Assembly: GCA_902801475.1 (NCBI GenBank)
Contig: CADCIO010000018.1
Location: forward strand, 1-51,122
Length of the DNA stretch: 51,122 nucleotides
Reading direction: 5' to 3'
Source: an uncultured Bacteroidales bacterium
Lineage (GTDB): Bacteria > Bacteroidota > Bacteroidia > Bacteroidales > Bacteroidaceae
In this document: piece after piece, positions 9,015 through 21,135 of the stretch
Layout: every line of letters starts with the position of its first letter
How positions within the stretch are numbered: the first letter of the stretch is position 1
The notes under the pieces: generated by a model
What the model was told of the DNA's origin: nothing
The model's database searches: none
What the model saw: only the letters and a program-made list of their open reading frames with translations
Made by a program: the position numbers and the translations under genes

Positions 9015-10859
9015 ATGTGTGGAATTGTAGGATATTTAGGCAAACGCAGTGCCTACCCTGTTTTGATTAAGGGACTTAAGCGATTGGAATATAGAGGTTA
9101 TGACAGTGCAGGAGTGGCTCTTCTGACTGAAAATGGCGATTTAAGAATCTACAAGACCAAAGGCAAGGTGGCAGACTTGGAGGCGTTTGCTTCGGACAAG
9201 GACACCACAGGCACCGTCGGCATAGCCCACACGCGTTGGGCGACACACGGAGAGCCCAATTCCACGAATGCCCACCCACACATTTCATTCACGGGCAATC
9301 TGGCTATCATCCACAATGGTATCATCGAGAACTATGCGGTGCTGAAGAAGCAGTTGCAGGAGAACGGCATCGAGTTCAAGAGCAACACGGACACGGAAGT
9401 GCTGGTGCAGTTGATAGAATATGTACGCACGAAGAAGAACGTGGACTTGCTCACGGCTGTGCGCATCGCCTTACGTTCGGTGATTGGTGCGTATGCCATT
9501 GCCATTCTGGACAAGGACGACCCTGACCAGATCATTGCTGCCCGCAAGAGCAGCCCATTGGTAGTAGGCATCGGCGAGGAAGAGTTCTTCCTTGGATCGG
9601 ATGCCAGTCCTATCATTGAATACACAGACAAGGTCATCTATCTGGATGACAAGGACATTGCTGTGATTCGACGTGGCAAGGAGGTGGAAGTGGTCGATTT
9701 CAACAACGAGAAGATGGAGCATGAGGTGACGAAGGTTGACCTCAACCTGGCGCAGATAGAGAAAGGTGGTTTCCCCCACTTCATGTTGAAGGAAATCTTT
9801 GAGCAGCCCGATTGCTTGAAGGACTGCATGAGAGGTCGTGTGAATGTGGAGGCGAACAACGTGGTGCTTTCTGCCATCATTGACAATAGAAAGCACTTGC
9901 TCAATCCTCGGCGCTTCATCATCGTGGCTTGTGGCACGAGTTGGCATGCCGGACTCATCGGCAAGCAGCTCATCGAAGACTTCTGTCAGATTCCAGTCGA
10001 AGTGGAATACGCGAGTGAGTTCCGTTACAGCAAGCCTGTCATCAATGAGCAGGATGTGGTGATTGCCATCAGTCAGTCGGGCGAGACAGCCGACACGCTG
10101 GCTGCCATCGAACTGGCAAAGAGCAAGGGAGCATTCATTTACGGTATCTGTAACGCTATCGGCAGCAGCATTCCACGTGCCACCCACACGGGTTCCTACA
10201 TCCACGTGGGACCTGAAATCGGTGTGGCATCCACCAAAGCCTTTACGGGACAAGTAACCGTGTTGGCGATGTTGGCACTGGCATTGGGAAAGGAGCGAGG
10301 AACGATTGACAATGTGCGTTACACCAAAGTGTTGGAAGCCCTCAATGCTATTCCTGAAAAGATGGAGAAGCTACTCAAGCAGGGTGATGCCATCAAGGAC
10401 ATCAGCCGCATCTTCACCTACGCCCACAACTTCCTCTATCTGGGACGTGGCTACAACTACCCCGTTGCTTTGGAGGGTGCGCTGAAGCTGAAGGAAATTT
10501 CTTACATCCACGCCGAGGGCTATCCTGCTGCAGAGATGAAGCACGGACCTATCGCGCTGATTGATGACGAGATGCCGGTGGTGGTGGTGGCCACACACAA
10601 TGTGCTCTACGAGAAGGTGGTCAGCAACATTCAGGAAATCAAGGCCAGAAAGGCACGTGTCATCGCCATCGTGAGCGAAGGAGATGAGACCATCCGCAAG
10701 ATGGCTGACGCTGTGATTGAACTGCCCAGCACGGAAGAATGCCTCGAACCCCTCTTGGCATCTATCCCATTGCAGATGCTTGCCTATTACATCGCTGTGG
10801 CGAAGGGCAAGGATGTGGATCAGCCTCGTAACTTGGCAAAGTCAGTAACTGTAGAATAA
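9015..10859 (+). CDS. glmS: Glutamine-fructose-6-phosphate aminotransferase (isomerizing)
   Basis: Converts fructose-6-phosphate and glutamine to glucosamine-6-phosphate, the entry step to UDP-GlcNAc for peptidoglycan and LPS. The 614-residue length is normal. The N-terminus MCGIVGYLG places the Cys2 nucleophile of the glutaminase domain right after the initiator Met, which fixes the start. Two SIS domains follow: ACGTSWHAG at about 305-313 and SQSGETADT at 353-361 in the first, and GRGYNYPVALEGALKLKE in the second. The end DQPRNLAKSVTVE is the invariant C-tail that caps the active site. It is the first gene of a tight cluster with carA 17 bases downstream, so three glutamine- or tRNA-related genes probably share its promoter. 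Confidence 0.97.
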   Translation: MCGIVGYLGKRSAYPVLIKGLKRLEYRGYDSAGVALLTENGDLRIYKTKGKVADLEAFASDKDTTGTVGIAHTRWATHGEPNSTNAHPHISFTGNLAIIHNGIIENYAVLKKQLQENGIEFKSNTDTEVLVQLIEYVRTKKNVDLLTAVRIALRSVIGAYAIAILDKDDPDQIIAARKSSPLVVGIGEEEFFLGSDASPIIEYTDKVIYLDDKDIAVIRRGKEVEVVDFNNEKMEHEVTKVDLNLAQIEKGGFPHFMLKEIFEQPDCLKDCMRGRVNVEANNVVLSAIIDNRKHLLNPRRFIIVACGTSWHAGLIGKQLIEDFCQIPVEVEYASEFRYSKPVINEQDVVIAISQSGETADTLAAIELAKSKGAFIYGICNAIGSSIPRATHTGSYIHVGPEIGVASTKAFTGQVTVLAMLALALGKERGTIDNVRYTKVLEALNAIPEKMEKLLKQGDAIKDISRIFTYAHNFLYLGRGYNYPVALEGALKLKEISYIHAEGYPAAEMKHGPIALIDDEMPVVVVATHNVLYEKVVSNIQEIKARKARVIAIVSEGDETIRKMADAVIELPSTEECLEPLLASIPLQMLAYYIAVAKGKDVDQPRNLAKSVTVE

Positions 10860-10876
10860 AAAACAAACACACATAA

Positions 10877-11977
10877 ATGAAAAATGTAACACTTCTTTTA
10901 GAAGACGGCACAGCTTTCCACGGCAAGTCTTTCGGTTACGCAAAGCCTGTGGCTGGGGAGGTGGTCTTCAATACAGCCATGATGGGTTATCCAGAGAGTT
11001 TGACCGACCCATCGTATGCTGGTCAGATGATGGTGCTCACCTACCCTCTTGTCGGAAACTATGGTGTGCCCGCTTTCAGCGTTGAACCCAACGGCATCGC
11101 CACGTTTATGGAAAGTGAGAAGATTCATGCCGAAGCCATTATCGTGAGCGATTACAGCACAGAATACTCCCATTGGAACGCCAAAGAAAGTTTGGCTGAT
11201 TGGCTGAAACGGGAACATATACCTGGCATCACAGGCATCGACACTCGCCAACTGACAAAGGTGCTGCGCGAGCATGGTGTGATGATGGGCAAAATTCTCT
11301 TCGATGACGAACCTGACAATATCCCCACCGCTCAGTATGAGGGTGTGAACTACATCGCCAAGGTTTCCTGCAAGGACGTTCGCCATTATGGTGAGGGAAT
11401 GGGCAAGAAGGTGGTGCTGGTCGATTGTGGCGTGAAGAACAACATCATCCGTTGCTTGCTGAAACGCTGCGTGGAGGTCATCCGAGTGCCTTGGGATTAT
11501 GATTTCAACACACTCGAATTCGACGGTCTCTTCCTCGCCAATGGTCCTGGTGACCCAGACACTGCTGTGGAGACGGTGGCTCATATCAAGAAGTTCCTCG
11601 ATGCAGAGAAGGCGAAAGCGGAGAAAGGCGGACAGGTGCGTCCCTGCATGGGTATCTGCATGGGAAACCAATTGCTGTCAAAGGCTGCTGGTGCCACTAT
11701 CTACAAACTGAAATACGGCCACCGTTCGCACAACCAACCCGTTCAGCAGGTGGGTACGCAGCGTTGCTTCATCACCTCACAGAATCACGGCTATGCTGTG
11801 GATAGCAAGACGCTCCCTTCTGATTGGGAACCGCTCTTCGTCAATATGAATGATGGTTCCAACGAGGGCATCTGCCACAAGAAATTCCCTTGGTTCTCTG
11901 CGCAGTTCCACCCAGAAGCTGCCAGCGGTCCTGTCGATACAGAGTACCTGTTTGACGATTTTGTAAAACTTCTTTAA
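10877..11977 (+). CDS. carA: Carbamoyl-phosphate synthase small (glutaminase) subunit
   Basis: Hydrolyses glutamine and passes ammonia to CarB for carbamoyl phosphate, which feeds arginine and pyrimidine synthesis. At 366 residues it is the usual length. The N-terminal CPSase_sm domain (LLEDGTAFHGKSFG) is followed by a class I amidotransferase with the nucleophile in GICMGNQ (Cys261) and the His345/Glu347 pair in FHPEA. The GNQ in place of the common GHQ is a conservative change outside the catalytic triad. It lies 17 bases after glmS and 12 before carB, in the same operon. Confidence 0.96.
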   Translation: MKNVTLLLEDGTAFHGKSFGYAKPVAGEVVFNTAMMGYPESLTDPSYAGQMMVLTYPLVGNYGVPAFSVEPNGIATFMESEKIHAEAIIVSDYSTEYSHWNAKESLADWLKREHIPGITGIDTRQLTKVLREHGVMMGKILFDDEPDNIPTAQYEGVNYIAKVSCKDVRHYGEGMGKKVVLVDCGVKNNIIRCLLKRCVEVIRVPWDYDFNTLEFDGLFLANGPGDPDTAVETVAHIKKFLDAEKAKAEKGGQVRPCMGICMGNQLLSKAAGATIYKLKYGHRSHNQPVQQVGTQRCFITSQNHGYAVDSKTLPSDWEPLFVNMNDGSNEGICHKKFPWFSAQFHPEAASGPVDTEYLFDDFVKLL

Positions 11978-11989
11978 GACACAAAGACC

Positions 11990-14900
11990 ATGTTAGATTC
12001 AACCATAAAAAAAGTTCTTCTCTTAGGCTCTGGAGCCTTAAAGATCGGTGAGGCTGGCGAGTTCGACTACTCTGGCAGCCAGGCGCTGAAAGCCCTGAAG
12101 GAAGAGGGTGTCGAGACAGTGCTGATCAACCCAAACATCGCTACGGTGCAGACTTCCGAAGGTGTGGCTGACAAGATTTACTTCCTGCCCGTCACGCCAT
12201 TCTTTGTGGAGAAAGTTATCCAGAAGGAAAAGCCACAGGGCATTCTCCTGGCATTCGGTGGACAAACGGCTCTGAACTGCGGCGTCGAGCTGTATCAGCA
12301 GAAGATTCTGGAGAAATATAATGTGCAGGTGCTGGGTACGCCCGTTCAGGCAATTATCGATACAGAAGACCGTGAACTCTTCGTGAAGAAGCTTGACGAG
12401 ATTGATGTCAAGACCATCAAGAGCCATGCTTGCGAGACGATTGAGGAAGCACGCCAGGCGGCTGCCGACCTCGGCTATCCCGTCATCATCCGTGCCGCTT
12501 ACGCTCTGGGCGGTCTTGGTTCTGGCTTCTGCGACAATGAAGAAGAACTGAACAAACTGGCAGAAAAAGCCTTCTCGTTCTCTCCCCAGGTGTTGGTGGA
12601 GAAGTCGCTGAAGGGATGGAAAGAGATTGAGTATGAGGTGGTGCGTGACCGCTTTGACAACTGCATCACCGTCTGCAACATGGAGAATTTCGACCCACTC
12701 GGCATCCATACGGGTGAGAGTATCGTCATCGCTCCTTCACAGACACTCACCAATAGCGAATATCATAAACTCCGTGCCCTCGCCATCAAGATCATCCGTC
12801 ATATCGGCATCGTGGGCGAGTGTAACGTGCAATATGCGTTCGACCCCAACTCCGAGGATTATCGTGTGATTGAGGTGAATGCCCGACTCTCACGTTCATC
12901 CGCTTTGGCATCGAAGGCTACAGGTTACCCATTGGCATTTGTGGCTGCGAAACTCGGACTTGGCTATGGCCTCTTCGACCTGAAGAACTCCGTCACCAAG
13001 ACCACTTCTGCTTTCTTTGAACCAGCGCTTGACTATGTGGTATGTAAGATTCCTCGTTGGGACTTAGGTAAGTTCCGTGGGGTTGACCGCGAGTTGGGTT
13101 CATCCATGAAATCAGTGGGTGAAGTGATGGCAATCGGTCGCACCTTCGAAGAGGCTATCCAGAAGGGGCTTCGCATGATCGGACAGGGTCTTCATGGTTT
13201 TGTCGGCAATAAGGAGCTGAAAATTGACGATGTGGATGCTGCCCTCAAGGCACCAACTGACAAACGCGTTTTGGTGGTGGAGAAAGCCCTTCATAGCGGC
13301 TACACCATCGACCAAATCCACGACCTCACAAAGATTGACAAGTGGTTCCTGCAGAAGTTGCAGAACATTCTCAACACCTACGTAGAACTGCAAGAGAAGG
13401 GGGCTATCCAGCATGTGGATGTCGAACTGATGCGTCGTGCCAAGGTGCAGGGTTTCACCGACTTCCAGATTTCTCGTGCCGTAGGATTGGAAGCATTGAT
13501 TGACCCTGAAATCGCCACAAAGTTGGTGCGCGAACTCCGCAAGCAGATGGGCATTGTCCCAGTCGTGAAACAGATTGACACGCTGGCTGCCGAGTATCCA
13601 GCTCAGACCAATTATCTGTATCTCACCTACCAAGGCAGTGGTTCCGTGTGCAATGAAAATGCTACAGCCAATGGAACCCCAGCTCACGACATTGCTTACG
13701 AGAACGACCGCAAATCCATCATCGTGCTGGGTTCCGGAGCCTATCGCATCGGTTCAAGTGTAGAGTTCGACTGGTGTGGCGTTCAAGCACTTAACACCAT
13801 CAGAAAGAACGGTTATCGTTCAATCATGATCAACTATAACCCTGAGACGGTTTCCACCGACTACGATATGTGCGACCGCCTCTACTTCGATGAACTCACC
13901 TTCGAACGTGTGATGGACATCATCGAATTGGAGAACCCGCATGGTGTGATTGTCTCGACGGGTGGACAGATTCCAAATAACCTCGCCATGCGTCTCGACA
14001 GCGAGCGTGTGCCTATCCTCGGCACCTCTGCCAAGAGCATCGACAATGCCGAAGACCGCGACAAGTTCTCTGCCATGTGCGACCGCATCGGTGTGGATCA
14101 GCCAGCATGGGCAGCACTCACCTCGATGGATGACATCAACCAGTTCATCGAGAAGGTCGGTTTCCCTGTGCTCGTCCGTCCTTCGTACGTGCTCAGCGGT
14201 GCAGCCATGAATGTATGTTCTAACCAAGATGAGCTGGAACGTTTCCTACAGTTGGCTGCTAACATCAGCAAGAAGCATCCTGTGGTGGTGAGCAAGTTCC
14301 ATGAACACAATAAGGAGATTGAGATGGACGCCGTTGCCAAAGACGGTGAAATCATTGCATACGCCATCAGCGAGCACATCGAGTTTGCGGGTGTTCACTC
14401 GGGCGATGCCACCATTCAGTTCCCCCCACAGAAGATTTATGTGGAGACCGTTCGACAGATTAAGAAGGTATCAAAGAAGATTGCTAAGGAGCTGAACATC
14501 TCTGGTCCTTTCAACATCCAGTTCCTCGCCGAGCAGAACCACCTGCGCGTCATCGAGTGCAACTTGCGAGCATCTCGTTCGTTCCCATTCGTCAGCAAGG
14601 TGCTGAAGTTGAACCTCATTGAATTGGCGACCAAGATCATGCTGGGACTTCCCTTCGAACGTCCAAAGAAGAATCTCTTCGACCTCGACTATGTGGGTAT
14701 CAAGGCATCGCAGTTCTCCTTCAACCGTCTCCAGAAGGCCGACCCTGTGCTGGGTGTCGATATGGCATCCACGGGTGAAGTGGGCTGCTTGGGCGATGAC
14801 ACCGCCTCTGCCCTACTCTGCGCCATGTTGTCCGTTGGACATCGCATTCCGAAGAAGGGAATCCTGCTCTCCACAGGTCCTGGCAAGCAGAAGGCAGACA

Positions 14901-15256
14901 TGCTCCGTGCGGCTCAGCAACTCATCAAGCATGGCTACCAGCTCTATGCCACAGGTGGAACATCACACTACTTGGAAGATAACGGCATCGAGAACACGCT
15001 CGTTCATTGGCCCAGCGAGGAAGGTCAGCAACCACAGGCACTCGACCTCTTGCACAGCCACGACATCGACATGGTGGTGAACGTGCCGAAGAACCTCTCT
15101 GTGGGCGAACTCACCAACGGCTACAAGATTCGTCGTGCAGCCATCGACCTCAACATTCCGCTCATCACCAACTCCCGACTTGCCTCCGCATTCATCGACG
15201 CCTTCTGCACGAAGAGCCTCGATGACATCGAAATCAAGGCATGGGGCGAGTTCTGA
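11990..15256 (+). CDS. carB: Carbamoyl-phosphate synthase large subunit
   Basis: Synthesises carbamoyl phosphate from bicarbonate, ATP and ammonia delivered by CarA. The 1088-residue protein has the expected internal duplication. The first ATP-grasp half begins KKVLLLGSGALKIGEAGEFDYSG; the second begins near residue 578 with SIIVLGSGAYRIGSSVEFDW. A C-terminal MGS-like regulatory domain starts around residue 950 (GILLSTGPGKQKADML) and contains the ATGGTSHYLEDNGI stretch. Length and order are those of the standard enzyme. It follows carA by 12 bases, and trmD starts 47 bases after it, so transcription probably continues. Confidence 0.97.
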   Translation: MLDSTIKKVLLLGSGALKIGEAGEFDYSGSQALKALKEEGVETVLINPNIATVQTSEGVADKIYFLPVTPFFVEKVIQKEKPQGILLAFGGQTALNCGVELYQQKILEKYNVQVLGTPVQAIIDTEDRELFVKKLDEIDVKTIKSHACETIEEARQAAADLGYPVIIRAAYALGGLGSGFCDNEEELNKLAEKAFSFSPQVLVEKSLKGWKEIEYEVVRDRFDNCITVCNMENFDPLGIHTGESIVIAPSQTLTNSEYHKLRALAIKIIRHIGIVGECNVQYAFDPNSEDYRVIEVNARLSRSSALASKATGYPLAFVAAKLGLGYGLFDLKNSVTKTTSAFFEPALDYVVCKIPRWDLGKFRGVDRELGSSMKSVGEVMAIGRTFEEAIQKGLRMIGQGLHGFVGNKELKIDDVDAALKAPTDKRVLVVEKALHSGYTIDQIHDLTKIDKWFLQKLQNILNTYVELQEKGAIQHVDVELMRRAKVQGFTDFQISRAVGLEALIDPEIATKLVRELRKQMGIVPVVKQIDTLAAEYPAQTNYLYLTYQGSGSVCNENATANGTPAHDIAYENDRKSIIVLGSGAYRIGSSVEFDWCGVQALNTIRKNGYRSIMINYNPETVSTDYDMCDRLYFDELTFERVMDIIELENPHGVIVSTGGQIPNNLAMRLDSERVPILGTSAKSIDNAEDRDKFSAMCDRIGVDQPAWAALTSMDDINQFIEKVGFPVLVRPSYVLSGAAMNVCSNQDELERFLQLAANISKKHPVVVSKFHEHNKEIEMDAVAKDGEIIAYAISEHIEFAGVHSGDATIQFPPQKIYVETVRQIKKVSKKIAKELNISGPFNIQFLAEQNHLRVIECNLRASRSFPFVSKVLKLNLIELATKIMLGLPFERPKKNLFDLDYVGIKASQFSFNRLQKADPVLGVDMASTGEVGCLGDDTASALLCAMLSVGHRIPKKGILLSTGPGKQKADMLRAAQQLIKHGYQLYATGGTSHYLEDNGIENTLVHWPSEEGQQPQALDLLHSHDIDMVVNVPKNLSVGELTNGYKIRRAAIDLNIPLITNSRLASAFIDAFCTKSLDDIEIKAWGEF

Positions 15257-15303
15257 TTCACCGTTGATGACTCCTATTTGAATTATCATATCTGACATTT
15301 CTC

Positions 15304-15999
15304 ATGCGAATAGACATCATCACCGTTCTCCCCGAGCTGATAGAGCCTTTCACCCAAGAGAGCATCTTGGGCAGGGCTCAAAAGAAGGGACTGGCAGAGA
15401 TTCATGTGCACAACCTACGCGACTACACCGCCGACAAACATCGACGTGTGGACGACTACCCCTTTGGTGGTGCGGCAGGAATGCTCATTCAATGCCAGCC
15501 TCTCGATGCCTGCATCTCGGCATTGAAGGCGGAGCGCAACTATGATGAGATCATCTTCACTGCTCCCGACGGTGAGAAGTTTGACCAGCCCATGGCGAAC
15601 GAGCTTTCGCTGAAGGAAAACATCATGATCATCTGTGGACACTACAAGGGCATCGACTACCGCATCCGCGAGCACCTCATCACCCGAGAGGTTTCCATTG
15701 GCGACTACGTGCTGACGGGTGGCGAGCTCGCTGCTGCTGTAATGGCAGACTCCATCGTGCGTGTCATCCCTGGCGTAATTGGTGATGTGGAGAGTGCATT
15801 GTCGGACTCCTTCCAAGACAACCTCCTCGAACCTCCCGTCTATACCCGTCCTGCAGAGTATCACCCCGTAAGCAATCCAGAAGATACATGGGCCGTACCT
15901 GAGATTCTCCTCTCAGGGCACGAGGCCAAAATCAAGGAATGGGAATACGAAAAAGCCCTGGAACGAACCAAGGCCTTGCGTCCAGACTTGCTGGACTAA
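15304..15999 (+). CDS. trmD: tRNA (guanine-37-N1)-methyltransferase
   Basis: Methylates G37 next to the anticodon of tRNAs reading CUN, CCN and CGG codons, preventing +1 frameshifting. At 231 residues it has the family length. The N-terminus [16 protein letters not shown], the PFGGAAGML segment, and the knot sequence [13 protein letters not shown] are diagnostic of the SPOUT-fold TrmD. The C-terminal domain is complete ([20 protein letters not shown]). It sits last in the glmS-carA-carB cluster, and faces the convergent rarA gene across 26 bases that contain an imperfect direct repeat AAGTATCACTT rather than a recognisable terminator. Confidence 0.96.
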   Translation: MRIDIITVLPELIEPFTQESILGRAQKKGLAEIHVHNLRDYTADKHRRVDDYPFGGAAGMLIQCQPLDACISALKAERNYDEIIFTAPDGEKFDQPMANELSLKENIMIICGHYKGIDYRIREHLITREVSIGDYVLTGGELAAAVMADSIVRVIPGVIGDVESALSDSFQDNLLEPPVYTRPAEYHPVSNPEDTWAVPEILLSGHEAKIKEWEYEKALERTKALRPDLLD

Positions 16000-16025
16000 G
16001 TATCACTTATCCTATCTATCAAGTA

Positions 16026-17297
16026 TCACTTTTCAAATCTTTCGCCCCACAACTGTTTCATACGTTCGTGGAGCTTGTTCTCCGATGCATTTTCCTGCGG
16101 GTGCCAGAAACGGGCATCGGTAGCACCATCAGGCAGAAACTGCTGCAGGACAAAGTTGCCTTCGTAGGCATGAGCATACTTATAGTCCTTCCCATAGCCG
16201 AGTTGCGACATGAGTTTAGTGGGTGCATTGCGCAAGTGGAGAGGCACAGGAAGATTACCAGTCTCGCCCACATATTGCAAGGCATCATTGATAGCTTGAT
16301 AGGCTGAGTTGCTCTTGGGCGAGGTTGCCAAATAAACCGTCGCTTCAGCCAAAGGTATACGTCCTTCTGGCATGCCAATCTTTGACACAGTATCGAAGGC
16401 TGCGTTTGCCAAAAGCAGGGCATTGGGATTCGCCAGTCCAATGTCCTCGCTGGCAGAAATGACCAAACGACGCGCAATGAAAATCGGGTCTTCCCCTCCT
16501 TCAATCATACGAGCCAAATAATAAATGGCTGCATCAGGATCGCTGCCTCTAATGCTTTTGATGAAGGCAGAAATGATATCGTAATGCATCTCCCCATCTT
16601 TATCGTATGCCAACGGATTCTGTTGAAGCGTCTCCGTAACTATTTTATCATTAATAACTGAAGATGACTCTGTTACCAATTCCAAAATATTCAAGAACTT
16701 TCGTGCGTCACCACCACTATAACGCATCATGGCGGTCGTCTCCTGCACGTCTATCTCTCGGTTTTTCAGAAACACATCCGTCTTCAGCGCATGGTCGAGC
16801 AGATTCAACAAATCCTCCTTCTCGAGACTCTTCAACACATACACCTGACAACGGCTCAGCAATGGGCGGATGACCTCAAACGATGGATTCTCTGTTGTGG
16901 CACCGATCAGCGTGACAACACCCTGCTCCACTGCCCCTAAAAGACTGTCTTGTTGCGACTTCGAGAAGCGGTGGATTTCATCGATGAACAGGATGGGCGA
17001 CACCCCACCCCTCACGTTGCCAAAGAACGATGATGCTTTTGCTTTCTCAATCACCTCACGCACATCTTTCACACCCGACGTGACCGCACTCAACGTGAAG
17101 AACGGCACATCCAAAGTCTTGGCGATGATGCCTGCCAGCGTGGTCTTACCCACTCCGGGAGGTCCCCACAGGATGAACGAGGCAATTCGCTTCTGCTCAA
17201 TCATACGGCGAATCACAGCCCCCTCACCTACGAGGTGCTTCTGTCCTATATACTCATCCAACGTCTGCGGACGCAATCTTTCAGCTAATGGTTGCAT
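16026..17297 (-). CDS. rarA: Replication-associated recombination protein A (MgsA/RarA AAA+ ATPase)
   Basis: A 423-residue clamp-loader-like AAA+ ATPase acting at stalled replication forks. Walker A GPPGVGKT is at 45-52, followed by the Walker B block ILFIDEIHRF and the sensor region IGATTENPSFEV. The C-terminal tetramerisation domain is present (IARRLVISASEDIGLANP, YLATSPKSNSAY). The protein starts with LAERLRPQTLDEYIGQKHLV, the usual family opening. It is the last gene of asnA-ligA-rarA, 25 bases after ligA. Pairing with NAD-dependent ligase suggests a DNA-maintenance operon. Confidence 0.95.
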   Translation of the reverse strand: MQPLAERLRPQTLDEYIGQKHLVGEGAVIRRMIEQKRIASFILWGPPGVGKTTLAGIIAKTLDVPFFTLSAVTSGVKDVREVIEKAKASSFFGNVRGGVSPILFIDEIHRFSKSQQDSLLGAVEQGVVTLIGATTENPSFEVIRPLLSRCQVYVLKSLEKEDLLNLLDHALKTDVFLKNREIDVQETTAMMRYSGGDARKFLNILELVTESSSVINDKIVTETLQQNPLAYDKDGEMHYDIISAFIKSIRGSDPDAAIYYLARMIEGGEDPIFIARRLVISASEDIGLANPNALLLANAAFDTVSKIGMPEGRIPLAEATVYLATSPKSNSAYQAINDALQYVGETGNLPVPLHLRNAPTKLMSQLGYGKDYKYAHAYEGNFVLQQFLPDGATDARFWHPQENASENKLHERMKQLWGERFEK

Positions 17298-17322
17298 GGG
17301 GCATTATATTCTGTCAAGATGA

Positions 17323-20371
<3,049 letters not shown>

Positions 20372-20437
20372 ATCTTTCTTTGTAATTTTGTATCGATTTA
20401 GTATCTTGCCCAAGACTGTTTTCGCCTAAAAGCGATG

Positions 20438-20470
20438 CAAAGTTACAACTAATTTTAATAACAAAACAAA
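20438..20470 (-). promoter_or_regulatory. Promoter of asnA-ligA-rarA
   Basis: On the minus strand, TTTG (20470-20467) is followed after 21 bases by TAACTTTG (20445-20438), a match to the Bacteroidetes -33/-7 consensus. The asnA start codon is 66 bases downstream of the -7 box. Confidence 0.7.
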
Positions 20471-20492
20471 CTTTTACCAAAAATAATTGCAA

Positions 20493-20525
20493 AGTGTAAG
20501 AAAAACACCTCGTTTTTCTTACACT
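20493..20525. repeat. Perfect 14-bp inverted repeat upstream of asnA
   Basis: AGTGTAAGAAAAAC (20493-20506) is the exact reverse complement of GTTTTTCTTACACT (20512-20525), with loop ACCTC. It lies 22 bases upstream of the asnA -33 box, and directly before the point where the cytidylate-kinase-like remnant begins. It may be an operator for asnA, or a terminator hairpin left by a lost gene. Confidence 0.85.
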
Positions 20526-20551
20526 ATTGCATAAAATTATCACTTTCAACT

Positions 20552-21082
20552 GACAAAACACTCATCGAGGCCTTGGAGAAAAAGTACAACCTCAGTGCCG
20601 AAAAAATCGAGGAGATGAAAGGCAAAAAGAAAAGTTGGTGGGAAGACTTCGGCCTTGTGATGGGTATAGGAGGAAGCGAAATCCGCGATTATCATTCGAA
20701 GATGAGTGAAGCGTCTGACCGTGTGACCACTGAAAAGATGTTCAAGACCGAAACGGAGATTCTGGAAGGCATCGCCGCAACGGAGTCTTGCGTCATCACT
20801 GGTCGTAGCGGCTTTTATGTGTTCCGCAACCATCCCAACCATTTGTGCATTTTGATACAGGCCTCAATGCCTTACCGTTTGGAGCGTGTAATGCGCAAGC
20901 AGAACATCAGCGAGAACGAGGCACGCAAGCTCATCGACAAAGTGGACCAGATGCGTGAGAACTATGTCAAACGATACACCGAAACATCTCGCTATGACAC
21001 CCGCAACTACGATCTCGTCATCAAAGTAGACGGCAAGACAGAGGACGAAATCGTGGATTACATTTTACAGTTTATTAACTAA
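20552..21082 (+). pseudogene. Cytidylate-kinase-like protein lacking its N-terminal P-loop
   Basis: From about codon DKTLIEALEKKYNLS onward the frame matches the cytidylate kinase-like family (PF13189): KKSWWEDF, a SCVITGRSGFYVFRNHPN block, MPYRLERVM, and the C-terminal RYDTRNYDLVIKVD. Family proteins start with about 35 residues carrying the phosphate-binding GRQxGSGG loop and then YDKELI. Here homology starts exactly at the DKTLI equivalent, and the frame upstream (to a stop at 20459) holds no ATG, no P-loop, and the asnA-side palindrome instead. The only nearby starts are TTG at 20573 and ATG at 20615. The 5' end has therefore been deleted or replaced, and nucleoside-kinase activity is not expected. 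A truncated but expressed protein cannot be excluded. Confidence 0.7.
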
Positions 21083-21085
21083 AAC

Positions 21086-21115
21086 AAACAGGAAGGTTCG
21101 CAAACCTCCCTGTTT
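21086..21115. terminator. Bidirectional hairpin between convergent genes
   Basis: AAACAGG (21086-21092) pairs with CCTGTTT (21109-21115), then, after one mismatch, AGGTT (21094-21098) pairs with AACCT (21103-21107), loop of four. It lies between the kinase-like remnant and the reductase gene, which point toward each other. Confidence 0.75.
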
Positions 21116-21135
21116 CTTTATTCGTTCACTTATTC

